In this document: piece by piece, positions 6,102 through 13,267 of the stretch | Layout: each line of letters opens with the position of its first letter | Numbering within the stretch: the first letter of the stretch is position 1 | Source: HO2-45-28 sp964574495 | GTDB taxonomy: Bacteria > Patescibacteriota > Minisyncoccia > HO2-45-28 | NCBI GenBank assembly: GCA_964574495.1 | Contig: CAZNNT010000007.1 | Coordinates: 1-28,026, forward strand | Direction of reading: 5' to 3' | DNA: 28,026 bases | Notes under the pieces: generated by a model | Told to the model about the DNA's origin: nothing | The model's input: only the letters and a program-made list of their open reading frames with translations | Database searches by the model: none | Position numbers and translations under genes: made by a program

Positions 6102-6227
6102 ATGTCCAACGAAACCCCTAAAAAATACGATTTGGAGGAGAGAACCGCAAAATTTGGCGAAGAAATCATTAAGTTTTTTAGATCAATTAGATCAATTAGA
6201 TCAATTAGAATAATTAGAAATTTATGA
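6102..6227 (+). pseudogene. Truncated four-helix-bundle protein whose tail is nonamer repeat
   Basis: A 41-codon ORF, MSNETPKKYDLEERTAKFG then EEIIKFFRSIRSIRSIRIIRNL. The first 27 residues match the start of the four-helix-bundle (23S-intervening-sequence-like) family, where YDLEERTAKFGE-II-F is a usual opening. The remaining helices are missing. From the family break onward the DNA is 9-nt repeat (ATTAGATCA units), read in frame as R-S-I triplets. The stop codon overlaps the GH1 ATG by 4 nt (ATGA), so ribosomes ending here could start GH1. A gene remnant is the likely reading; a kept upstream peptide for coupling is possible. Confidence 0.55.
6180..6220. repeat. Nonamer repeat tract before the GH1 gene
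   Basis: Units of nine nt with a fixed ATTAGA core: three nearly identical ATTAGATCA copies, then ATTAGAATA, then ATTAGAAAT. It is the most regular copy of the 9-nt family. Because nine is a multiple of three it is translated as a three-residue repeat inside the 41-codon ORF. Confidence 0.8.
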
Positions 6228-7459
6228 CGCCTTTTCCCAAAGATTTTTACTGGGGTTCTTCCACTTCCGCTCATCAGGTTGAGGGGGGTAATATTAACGA
6301 TTGGACAGAGTGGGAAAAAGAAAACGCGGCGCGTCTTGCCAAGGAGGCGCTAAATAAAAATTACCCCGATTATATATTAAATGATTATCCCGGCCCCTTG
6401 AGGCGTGAAAATTATATTTCGGGGCGCGCGTGCGATCATTATAATCGTTATGAAGAGGATTTTGACATCGCTAAATCGCTCGGCCATAACGCCCATCGTT
6501 TTTCAATAGAGTGGTCGCGCATTGAACCGGAGGAGGGGAAATTTAACGAAAAAGAAATTGAACATTATCGCGAGGTCATTAATGCGTTAAAAACGCGCGG
6601 GATTGAGCCATTTGTAACGCTTTGGCACTGGACAAATCCTATTTGGATTAAAGCTCTGGGCGGTTGGATGAACAAAAAAACCACAGATTATTTTTTACGC
6701 TATGTTGAAAAAATCGTAACGGAGTTTAAAGGCGATGTTAAATTCTGGGTGACCGTAAACGAGCCGATGGTTTATGCCGGTATTTCATATTTTAGCGGCA
6801 CCTGGCCGCCGCAGGAAAAGTCGCTATTTAAGTATATTAAGGTTTTGAAAAATCTTGAGACGGCCCATAAAAAAGCATATCAAAAAATTAAAGGCCTAAA
6901 TCCGGGAGCCCAAATAGGCATTGCCAAAAATAATATTTATTTTGAGGGTAAAGGGATAAATGCCGTTTTAGCCAATTTTGCGGATTGGTGGTGGAATGAA
7001 CGGTTTTTGGATAATATCAAAAATCATCAGGACTTTATCGGTCTAAATTATTATTTTCATAATAGCGTTAAGCGTCTGGCATTTAATCAAAATGAGAATA
7101 AATATATTTCTGATATGAGTTGGGAAATATATCCGGAAGGGATTTATAAAGTTTTGAAGAATTTGGCGAAATATGAGAAGCCCATTTTTATTACCGAAAA
7201 CGGCATTGCGGACGCTAAAGACAAGAAAAGAGCTGATTTTATAAAAGAACATTTAAAATGGGTAAATAAAGCAATGGAAGAGGGCGCCGATGTTCGGGGC
7301 TATTTTTACTGGTCGCTTTTGGATAATTTTGAGTGGGATAAGGGCTTTTGGCCCAGATTCGGCTTGATAGAAGTAGATTATAAGACTATGACAAGAAAGA
7401 TCAGACCTAGCGCGCAAGAATATAGAAAACTTATTGAGAATTATTATAAAAAACCTTGA
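6224..7459 (+). CDS. Glycoside hydrolase family 1 beta-glycosidase
   Basis: A 411-aa (beta/alpha)8-barrel retaining glycosidase of family GH1 (beta-glucosidase/beta-galactosidase/6-phospho types). The acid/base Glu is E180 in TVNEP, the nucleophile E325 in ITENG. Other family marks: FYWGSSTSAHQVEGG at 8-22, the glycone-binding Q18, H136 with W137, and LLDNFEWDKGFWPRFGL at 365-381, where the E370/W371 pair binds the sugar. No signal peptide is present, so it is cytoplasmic. It is slightly shorter than the 440-450 aa norm. The residues after E-W (DKGFWPRFG) point to a plain glucosidase-type enzyme rather than a 6-phospho one; the substrate is not certain. Start chosen by the ATGA overlap with the preceding small ORF. 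Confidence 0.93.
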   Translation: MTPFPKDFYWGSSTSAHQVEGGNINDWTEWEKENAARLAKEALNKNYPDYILNDYPGPLRRENYISGRACDHYNRYEEDFDIAKSLGHNAHRFSIEWSRIEPEEGKFNEKEIEHYREVINALKTRGIEPFVTLWHWTNPIWIKALGGWMNKKTTDYFLRYVEKIVTEFKGDVKFWVTVNEPMVYAGISYFSGTWPPQEKSLFKYIKVLKNLETAHKKAYQKIKGLNPGAQIGIAKNNIYFEGKGINAVLANFADWWWNERFLDNIKNHQDFIGLNYYFHNSVKRLAFNQNENKYISDMSWEIYPEGIYKVLKNLAKYEKPIFITENGIADAKDKKRADFIKEHLKWVNKAMEEGADVRGYFYWSLLDNFEWDKGFWPRFGLIEVDYKTMTRKIRPSAQEYRKLIENYYKKP

Positions 7460-7516
7460 TAAACATTAAAGATTTATAATGTTTATCAATGTCTACTAGA
7501 CACTCGGTGTTTAGTA
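7456..7516. repeat. Two adjacent inverted repeats after the GH1 stop codon
   Basis: First: a perfect 13-bp inverted repeat, arms 7456-7468 and 7477-7489 with an 8-nt loop; it overlaps the GH1 stop codon. Second: a 10-bp stem, arms 7494-7503 and 7507-7516 with a TCG loop and one G-U pair. Neither has a poly-T tail. They could slow 3' exonucleases or act as a weak terminator for the GH1 mRNA. Confidence 0.6.
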
Positions 7517-7517
7517 A

Positions 7518-7640
7518 AATTAACCTAATTACTCTAATTGACCTAATTGACCTAAAAAATACCAAAGTACCAAATCCAAAAATTGGACATTGGAGTTTGG
7601 AATTTATTTAGAAATTAGAGCAATTAGAAATTAGAAATTA
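7518..7640. repeat. Nonamer-family tracts in the GH1-surface-protein spacer
   Basis: 7518-7553 has CTAATTNNN units (CCTAATTAC, TCTAATTGA, CCTAATTGA and a decayed copy). 7609-7640 has the opposite orientation (ATTAGAGCA, ATTAGAA, ATTAGAA). Between them lies an AT-rich stretch with short inverted words (TCCAA/TTGGA). I see no convincing gene in 7460-7730. Confidence 0.6.
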
Positions 7641-7664
7641 AACTCCGCCTTTGGCGGAGTTTTT
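7641..7664 (+). terminator. Rho-independent terminator before the giant surface protein gene
   Basis: Perfect 8-bp GC-rich stem ACTCCGCC (7642-7649), TTT loop, GGCGGAGT (7653-7660), followed by TTTT. It ends transcription from the GH1 side and isolates the downstream gene. A exact DnaA-box word starts three nt after it. Confidence 0.85.
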
Positions 7665-7666
7665 AG

Positions 7667-7675
7667 TTATCCACA
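7667..7675 (+). promoter_or_regulatory. Consensus DnaA-box word TTATCCACA
   Basis: Exact match to the strong DnaA box TTATNCACA, in the 12-nt context AGTTATCCACAT that recurs at 18745-18756. It is a single site, not a cluster, so there is no support for an origin here. Confidence 0.35.
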
Positions 7676-7730
7676 TTTGTTATTTTTTATTTTGCCAAAT
7701 AAGAAATAAAATTGAATTAAACACTCTTTT

Positions 7731-10700
7731 ATGGCTAGGCATCAAATTCCAAAAATTTGGAGGAACGATAAAGAATTTTTGTCGCTGACTTACGCGGCCT
7801 CTTTTGCCGGCTATCATAAAGAACGGCTGCGCCAATTAATCCAAGAAAATAAATTGTCGGCCGAAAGAATAAACGGAGTTTGGTTTATTGAGAAATCCGT
7901 TTTGCAAAATTTTATTACGGAAAATACCGGGGTCAAACGAATTTCAGAATTACCCAAACTTGACAACGATACTCAAAAAAATAATTCCAAATCAATATAC
8001 AGATTTTTTTCGGCATCTTCCCAAAAAACCGATCCTTGGGACGCGTTGCTTTTGGGCGACTTGGCGCCGAAAAAATACTTAAAACCTTTTAATCCGTTTA
8101 AATATCTCTTTTCGTTTAAATCACTTTTTTCGCCCCTTATTATTAAATCGCTTGTTCTTTTTCTGATTTTCGCGACTGCCGGTTTTTTCATTTTGAGAAA
8201 TCCTGACGCGGCTTTGGCGAAATATAATGATTTTAAAAACGCGCTTTCAAAAATAGTTCCGGCTTCCAAGGAAATTGCGGTTTTGACGCTCAACAGTTTA
8301 AAAACCAAAAGCGCGGACATAAGGCAGGACCTCTCATATGTTATAGACCAAACGGCGCTGGTTTTGGATAATTCATCTGTGGGGATCGCCGATATCGCTA
8401 AAAATAGCGTTTCAAAGTTTAAAAGTTTCAGTGTCTCGGTGTCCGAGAGTTTAAAGAATATCTCCCAATTTAAAAGTTCAAAGGTTTCAAAGTTTCAAAG
8501 TTTCAAAGTTTCAAAGTTTCAAGGTTTCAAGATTTCAAAGTTTCAAGATTTCAAGATCTCAAAGTTTCTGGATTTCAATTTCTCAAAGTTTCAAGATTTC
8601 AAACTTTCAATTTCTCAAGGTCTTAATTTCCCAAAACTTAAAAACTTCAAAATTTCAAAAATTCAAGGTCTTAAACTTCCAAAGTTCCAGAGTTTTAAAT
8701 TTCCGAATTTCGCTAATGTCGTATCCGAAAGATTTCAGAATATAGCGGAATCGCGGCCTTTTGATTATGTAAAAAACAAAGTCCGTATAGCGGGCAAGGA
8801 AACCGGCTCATTTACTCTGGACCTGAAAAATAAAATTGAGGAAGTTCCGTTGAAAGTCGGCAAATATGCCGGCTCTTTAACCGGCAGGGGCGCTGATAAG
8901 GCGATTGAAAAAACAAAAGAGACACTCGTCGGTATATATGATAAGACATTTGAAATTTTGGGACGACTGCCGGAGGTGCCTAAGGAAGAAGAGGCGGCGG
9001 AGGAAAAAGAGCCGCGGGACTTAACCATTTTACGTTCTCAAGGTCTTGAGCCGGCCACCAACCAAATTTCAACGCCCGAACCCAAACAACAGCCGACAAT
9101 CGCCGAAAGAGTCGTAACCGAACGGGTGGTTGAAAGGGTTCTCGCCGGACTTTCCAAAACCGATCTGGATTTGGCGCTTTCAGGAGTGAATGCCAGAATA
9201 CTTGCCGAGGTTTCGGAACTTAAAAAAGAAATTGCCAAAAGAGCCAATGATAATTTTGCCGCTATCGCCCTTACCAACAGAATCAATCAACTCTCGGGGG
9301 TTACCATTTCCACCGCGACTGTTTCCGGGGTCTCGGGCCTTACGGACGCCGACATCCCGAATGACATTACCGCTACAAACTATCTTCCGCTTTCAGGCGG
9401 CACATTGACCGGGGGTCTGACTATTTCATCAGGCGGCGCCACTATCACCGGAGCTCTCTCGGCCTCGTCTCTCTCAATCCCGAACGCCTCATCATCCCTT
9501 TCATCAATTTTCAATACCTTATATATAGGAGGAGTGGCCACGACCACTTTTTCAACCACGGCTTCAAGTTTTGATATTACCGCTAACGCAACCACGACTC
9601 TCGGCACAACGGGCTTGAATATCGGGTCTGACCAATTCGTAATTCAGCAAAATAGCGGAAGGGTGGGAATATCAACATCTTCGCCAAGCGTTACTTTCCA
9701 TTTGGAAGAAGCGGACGGGGTCAATACGGGTTTGGCAATTGGAGGAGACGGCGTAACCAGCAGCGCGCGGTTTTGGATAGGCGACCAAACTAACCTATGG
9801 CGAATGCAGACATCCAGCGGCAATCTGATTTATACTTCCGGCGCCCTTTTCGGAACAAATAACGGAACAGAGAGATTTAGAATGCAATCAACCGGCAATT
9901 TCGGCATCGCTTCATCAACCCCCTGGGGTCTTCTTTCGGTCAATCCCGATGCTCTCGGCGCGAGAGTGCCTTCATTCGTAGTCGGCTCATCAAGCGCCAC
10001 GAGTTTCTTGATTGATAATGGGGGAAGGGTGGGAATTGGGACGACAAGTCCCGGCGCTTTGTTCGCCGTTTCCGGCGCGGGATATCTGACCAACAATCTA
10101 ACGGCTGACGGTATTTTCAGAAGCAATTCAGCATCAGCAAGCGTTTTGCCTTATGCCTCAACAACCGCGCTGACGGTTTCTGGAACTGGATTTTTTGGAA
10201 CTGCTTCAAGCACGAATCTTACGGTTTCGGCTTTGACCTCGGGCCGCGTTCCATATATCACAACCGCCGGAGCTTTCACAGACGATTCCGATTTTACATT
10301 TGACGGTTCAATTTTGACAGCAACTAATGCTTCCACAACCGCGCTGACGGTTTCGGGAACGGCTTCAACCACTAATCAAGTATTTTCCGCAATGACCTCC
10401 GGCTCTGTTTTGTTCGCGGGCGCAGGGGGATTATTGTCGCAGGATAATGCCAATCTGTTCTGGGATGATACGAATAACAAATTGGGCATCGGCTCCAGCA
10501 CCCCGAAATTTGCTTTATCAATAAACAGCACCCTTAATGATGCTATTATAAATGTTATATCTACGGGCGACGCAAGCATAGCTTTTGGGCGTGTTGGCAC
10601 ACAAGCTTTCTTTAAACATGTGGCGGGTGGTTCTGAAGACAGTCGTCTCCATATTGGAGTTCTTGACGCTTCTTTTTCTGACGCCCTGGCAACCGGGAAC

Positions 10701-12620
10701 GAATATATAATGACCTTTCAGAGCTTAAACCCAACAGGACTTGTTGGCGTAGGAAGCTCAACCCCGTGGGGATTTTTCTCAATAAATCCAAATGGTATTG
10801 CTGCGGGAAGACCATCATTCGTAGTCGGCTCATCAAGCGCGACGAGTTTCATTATTGATACCGGCGGCAATGTCGGCGTCGGGACGACTACCCCAAGAGG
10901 TCTTCTCGGGCTTAATGACCCCGCGGGAGTAAACTCGTTTGTGATCGGCTCCAACACTCCTAAATTTATTCTTAAAGAAAGCGGCAATGTCGGCATCGGG
11001 ACTGCGAATCCGGCACAGTTGCTTGAAGTAAATGGAGGGAATGACACAACTATTTTAATTGAGTCCACTAGTGCGGGAAGTTTGCAAATAGACGGAATCA
11101 GGACAGGAGACGCGGATGTGGGAGGTATTGCCGTTAGAAACTCAAACACTTCTATCGGCCTTGTAACGATAGACAGAAGGGACGCGAATAATAGCGGAAT
11201 GATTAGATTAAGAACGGCAAATTTAGGGACAATTGCAGACCGAATGAATATAATGCCAAACGGCAACGTCGGCATCGCTTCAACTTCTCCCTGGGGACTC
11301 TTGTCGGTCAACCCCAACGCTCTCGGCGCCGGAGTTCCTTCGTTTGTTGTCGGCTCTTCAAGCGCGACGAGTTTCTTGATTAATAACGGAGGCAAAGTAG
11401 GAATCGGGACGACGAGTCCGACCAATACTTTATCCGTCAACGGACTTTTGTATGTGGGGGGCTCGGGAACTTCAACCGTTGAAAACAACTTTGATATTTT
11501 AGGCACGCTTCACGCCAGGACCTCTTATGTCGGCGACCTTATTTTTGCCAACGGCTTTAGATTTACCGAAGCCGATTCAGCCGGCATCAACCAGGCCCTT
11601 TACCTGAATAGTCAGTTTGGCAGTACCACTCTTGCCGTTTTGGATAACGGCAATATCGGCATCGGGACCACAACTCCGGCTTATAAACTGCATGTGATAG
11701 GGGACGTGGCAGCGACTTCTTTTGTCAATATTTCAACCCGTTCAATGAAAAAAGACATAAGTTATGTAGGTTTGGAGGAACAAAACGGAATTCTAAACAC
11801 AATAAAAGGAATGAAAGTGGCCAAATACCGCTATGAATTTGAAGACGAGTCGGCGCCATTGAGAATCGGCCTTATTGCCGAAGAATCGCCTCAAGAAGTG
11901 CTCTCGGCTTCCGGCGGAGGAGTGGATATTTACAAACTCTCAACATTTGTTTTGTCCGCGGTGCAAGCGATGCAGATTGATTTGGAGGAATTGACGGCAA
12001 GAGTGTCGGGCCTGGAAGCTGGCTCCCCGCCTTCTGCGGGGCAAGCCGGCGTGTCAATGCAAGCGGTTTTGGATTATCTCGCTTCGCTCGGAACAACTAT
12101 CACCAACGGTCTTGCCAATTTCAAAGATGTTATTGTCGCTAGTTTAACCGTTGGTTCAGCCGACAAACCAACCGGCATTACTTTATATGACGAAGTTACG
12201 GGCGAGCCATATTGTCTGTCAATCGCGAGCGGAATTACGAAGACCGTTGCGGGTGTTTGTTCGGGCTTGACGACCCCTCCGCCAAGCGGAGGAGAAACCG
12301 TAACGACGACTGTTACAGCCGATACGACGCCTCCAACGATAACTGTCATCGGCAATAATCCGGCCGAAATTGAAATTGGCGCGACTTACGGCGACTTGGG
12401 AGTTACCATAACCGATAATGTTGATAGTAATTTGGGCTACACCGCATCATTGGACGCCGGCCCCGAACTTTCACAGGGCGACGGCCTTGCGATTGACACA
12501 TCGGCTGCGGGAACACACACCATTACTTACACCGCAACTGATAGCGCTGGTAATATCGCGACAGCCGAGCGGACAGTCAACATAATTGATCCAAACGCCT
12601 CAACAACGCCGAGCAATTAA
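7731..12620 (+). CDS. Giant membrane-anchored surface protein with HTH, VGIGTTSP repeats, Peptidase_S74 chaperone and DUF5011 domain
   Basis: A 1629-aa mosaic. Residues 17-62 look like a MerR/excisionase-type helix-turn-helix (SLTYAASFAGYHKERLRQLI then a VWFIEKS wing). One membrane segment follows at 134-155. Residues 227-328 are an octapeptide low-complexity array (FKVSKFQS type) encoded by 8-nt DNA repeats. Residues 340-520 are helical and charged. Residues 550-1330 are phage-fibre-like beta repeats (YLPLSGGTLTGGL, then many VGIGTTSP units, including three copies of a module of about 57 aa at 722, 1003 and 1178). A Peptidase_S74 intramolecular chaperone starts near 1335 with the Ser-x4-Lys dyad (S1335, K1340 in STRSMKKDI). 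A C-terminal Ig-like DUF5011 domain (about 1531-1620) begins TTPPTITVIGNNP. The bulk should be extracellular with the HTH inside. Likely an attachment or surface fibre; the partner is unknown. A terminator precedes it; no Shine-Dalgarno. Confidence 0.88.
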   Translation: MARHQIPKIWRNDKEFLSLTYAASFAGYHKERLRQLIQENKLSAERINGVWFIEKSVLQNFITENTGVKRISELPKLDNDTQKNNSKSIYRFFSASSQKTDPWDALLLGDLAPKKYLKPFNPFKYLFSFKSLFSPLIIKSLVLFLIFATAGFFILRNPDAALAKYNDFKNALSKIVPASKEIAVLTLNSLKTKSADIRQDLSYVIDQTALVLDNSSVGIADIAKNSVSKFKSFSVSVSESLKNISQFKSSKVSKFQSFKVSKFQGFKISKFQDFKISKFLDFNFSKFQDFKLSISQGLNFPKLKNFKISKIQGLKLPKFQSFKFPNFANVVSERFQNIAESRPFDYVKNKVRIAGKETGSFTLDLKNKIEEVPLKVGKYAGSLTGRGADKAIEKTKETLVGIYDKTFEILGRLPEVPKEEEAAEEKEPRDLTILRSQGLEPATNQISTPEPKQQPTIAERVVTERVVERVLAGLSKTDLDLALSGVNARILAEVSELKKEIAKRANDNFAAIALTNRINQLSGVTISTATVSGVSGLTDADIPNDITATNYLPLSGGTLTGGLTISSGGATITGALSASSLSIPNASSSLSSIFNTLYIGGVATTTFSTTASSFDITANATTTLGTTGLNIGSDQFVIQQNSGRVGISTSSPSVTFHLEEADGVNTGLAIGGDGVTSSARFWIGDQTNLWRMQTSSGNLIYTSGALFGTNNGTERFRMQSTGNFGIASSTPWGLLSVNPDALGARVPSFVVGSSSATSFLIDNGGRVGIGTTSPGALFAVSGAGYLTNNLTADGIFRSNSASASVLPYASTTALTVSGTGFFGTASSTNLTVSALTSGRVPYITTAGAFTDDSDFTFDGSILTATNASTTALTVSGTASTTNQVFSAMTSGSVLFAGAGGLLSQDNANLFWDDTNNKLGIGSSTPKFALSINSTLNDAIINVISTGDASIAFGRVGTQAFFKHVAGGSEDSRLHIGVLDASFSDALATGNEYIMTFQSLNPTGLVGVGSSTPWGFFSINPNGIAAGRPSFVVGSSSATSFIIDTGGNVGVGTTTPRGLLGLNDPAGVNSFVIGSNTPKFILKESGNVGIGTANPAQLLEVNGGNDTTILIESTSAGSLQIDGIRTGDADVGGIAVRNSNTSIGLVTIDRRDANNSGMIRLRTANLGTIADRMNIMPNGNVGIASTSPWGLLSVNPNALGAGVPSFVVGSSSATSFLINNGGKVGIGTTSPTNTLSVNGLLYVGGSGTSTVENNFDILGTLHARTSYVGDLIFANGFRFTEADSAGINQALYLNSQFGSTTLAVLDNGNIGIGTTTPAYKLHVIGDVAATSFVNISTRSMKKDISYVGLEEQNGILNTIKGMKVAKYRYEFEDESAPLRIGLIAEESPQEVLSASGGGVDIYKLSTFVLSAVQAMQIDLEELTARVSGLEAGSPPSAGQAGVSMQAVLDYLASLGTTITNGLANFKDVIVASLTVGSADKPTGITLYDEVTGEPYCLSIASGITKTVAGVCSGLTTPPPSGGETVTTTVTADTTPPTITVIGNNPAEIEIGATYGDLGVTITDNVDSNLGYTASLDAGPELSQGDGLAIDTSAAGTHTITYTATDSAGNIATAERTVNIIDPNASTTPSN
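8409..8714 (+). repeat. Octamer repeat array inside the surface protein gene
   Basis: About 300 bp of degenerate 8-nt units, the cleanest part being consecutive TTTCAAAG copies near 8486-8525. It is the same family as the intergenic AACYTTNN arrays, read from the other strand. Since 24 nt is three units and eight codons, it encodes an octapeptide repeat (SKFQSFKV, SKFQGFKI, SKFQDFKI). Here the units mostly carry TTTC where non-coding tracts have TTTA or TTAA, which avoids TAA. Confidence 0.9.
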
Positions 12621-12692
12621 AAGTTTCAGAGTTAAAAGGTTTAAAAGTTACAAGTTTACAAAGTTACATAGTTACAAAATTTAAAGGTCTTC
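12617..12692. repeat. Octamer repeat tract after the surface protein gene
   Basis: About nine 8-nt units in phase: AAAAGTTT, CAGAGTTA, AAAGGTTT, AAAAGTTA, CAAGTTTA, CAAAGTTA, CATAGTTA, CAAAATTT. It starts over the stop codon of the surface protein and fills the gap to the convergent four-helix-bundle gene. Confidence 0.75.
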
Positions 12693-12705
12693 GCGAGGTT
12701 AAAAA

Positions 12706-13173
12706 TTATTTAAAATCGGGATAGATTTTCCGCATCTCTTTTATAAATTCTTCTTTTTTCTTTTGCGCTTCCATCATTTCTTTTGTAGCAAATCTCTGCC
12801 CTTTAAACTTTGAAACCTTTAAACTTTCTATGAAATTAAAAATTGTTCCGGCTACACGCTTGGCAAAATTCAATCCTTTATTTAATTCCTCTTCGTTGAT
12901 ATAATTCAAATCTTTGGCGACATATAATTGATTGCGGACTTCGCCGGCAGAACCTTTGGCGATATAAAGAAAATGAATGAAGTCGGGCGTTGTTCCGCGT
13001 TCAAAACCCTCCGAAATGTTGGACATCACCGAAACCGAGGCACGCTGGATTTGGTTGGACAAACCATAGTCGCGTTTAAACTCGGGTTTTGAAGTTAAAT
13101 TGTAAATAAAATTAGTGAGCTCCCGCGCCTGTTGCCAGCAGGCGAGGTCTTCGAAACGCTTGACGGAGGACAT
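12706..13173 (-). CDS. Four-helix-bundle protein (23S rRNA-intervening-sequence/S23 type)
   Basis: A 155-aa member of the four-helix-bundle family first found encoded in 23S rRNA intervening sequences. The N-terminus FEDLACWQQARELTNFIYNL and the central QIQRASVSVMSNISEGFERG (residues 42-61) are the two family signatures. Here the gene is free-standing and not in rRNA. The function is unknown; CPR genomes often carry several copies. Residues 115-124 (ESLKVSKFKG) coincide with three 8-nt repeat units (12804-12828). The final 30 residues (Lys/Glu-rich helix) are an extension beyond the usual family end. It is convergent to the surface protein and upstream of nothing obvious; it lies 3' of cysS on the same strand with 65 nt of repeat between them. 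Confidence 0.85.
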   Translation of the reverse strand: MSSVKRFEDLACWQQARELTNFIYNLTSKPEFKRDYGLSNQIQRASVSVMSNISEGFERGTTPDFIHFLYIAKGSAGEVRNQLYVAKDLNYINEEELNKGLNFAKRVAGTIFNFIESLKVSKFKGQRFATKEMMEAQKKKEEFIKEMRKIYPDFK

Positions 13174-13210
13174 AATACGAAAAGGTTAGCATGGCAGGCC
13201 TTAAAAATGC

Positions 13211-13267
13211 AAGGTTTAAAGGTTACAAGGTTAAAAAGTTAAAAGGTTACAAGGTTTAAAGGTTTAA
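13211..13267. repeat. Octamer repeat tract across the cysS stop codon
   Basis: Seven 8-nt units in phase: AAGGTTTA, AAGGTTAC, AAGGTTAA, AAAGTTAA, AAGGTTAC, AAGGTTTA, AAGGTTTA. The cysS stop (plus 13239-13241) lies in the middle, so the last residues of CysS (KPLNLVTF) are repeat-encoded. Confidence 0.85.

Noticed and set aside
7489..7611. 40-codon ORF (MSTRHSVFSKINLITLIDLI...) in the spacer after GH1
   Set aside because: It is made of the inverted repeat and nonamer units, has no start signal, and resembles no family.
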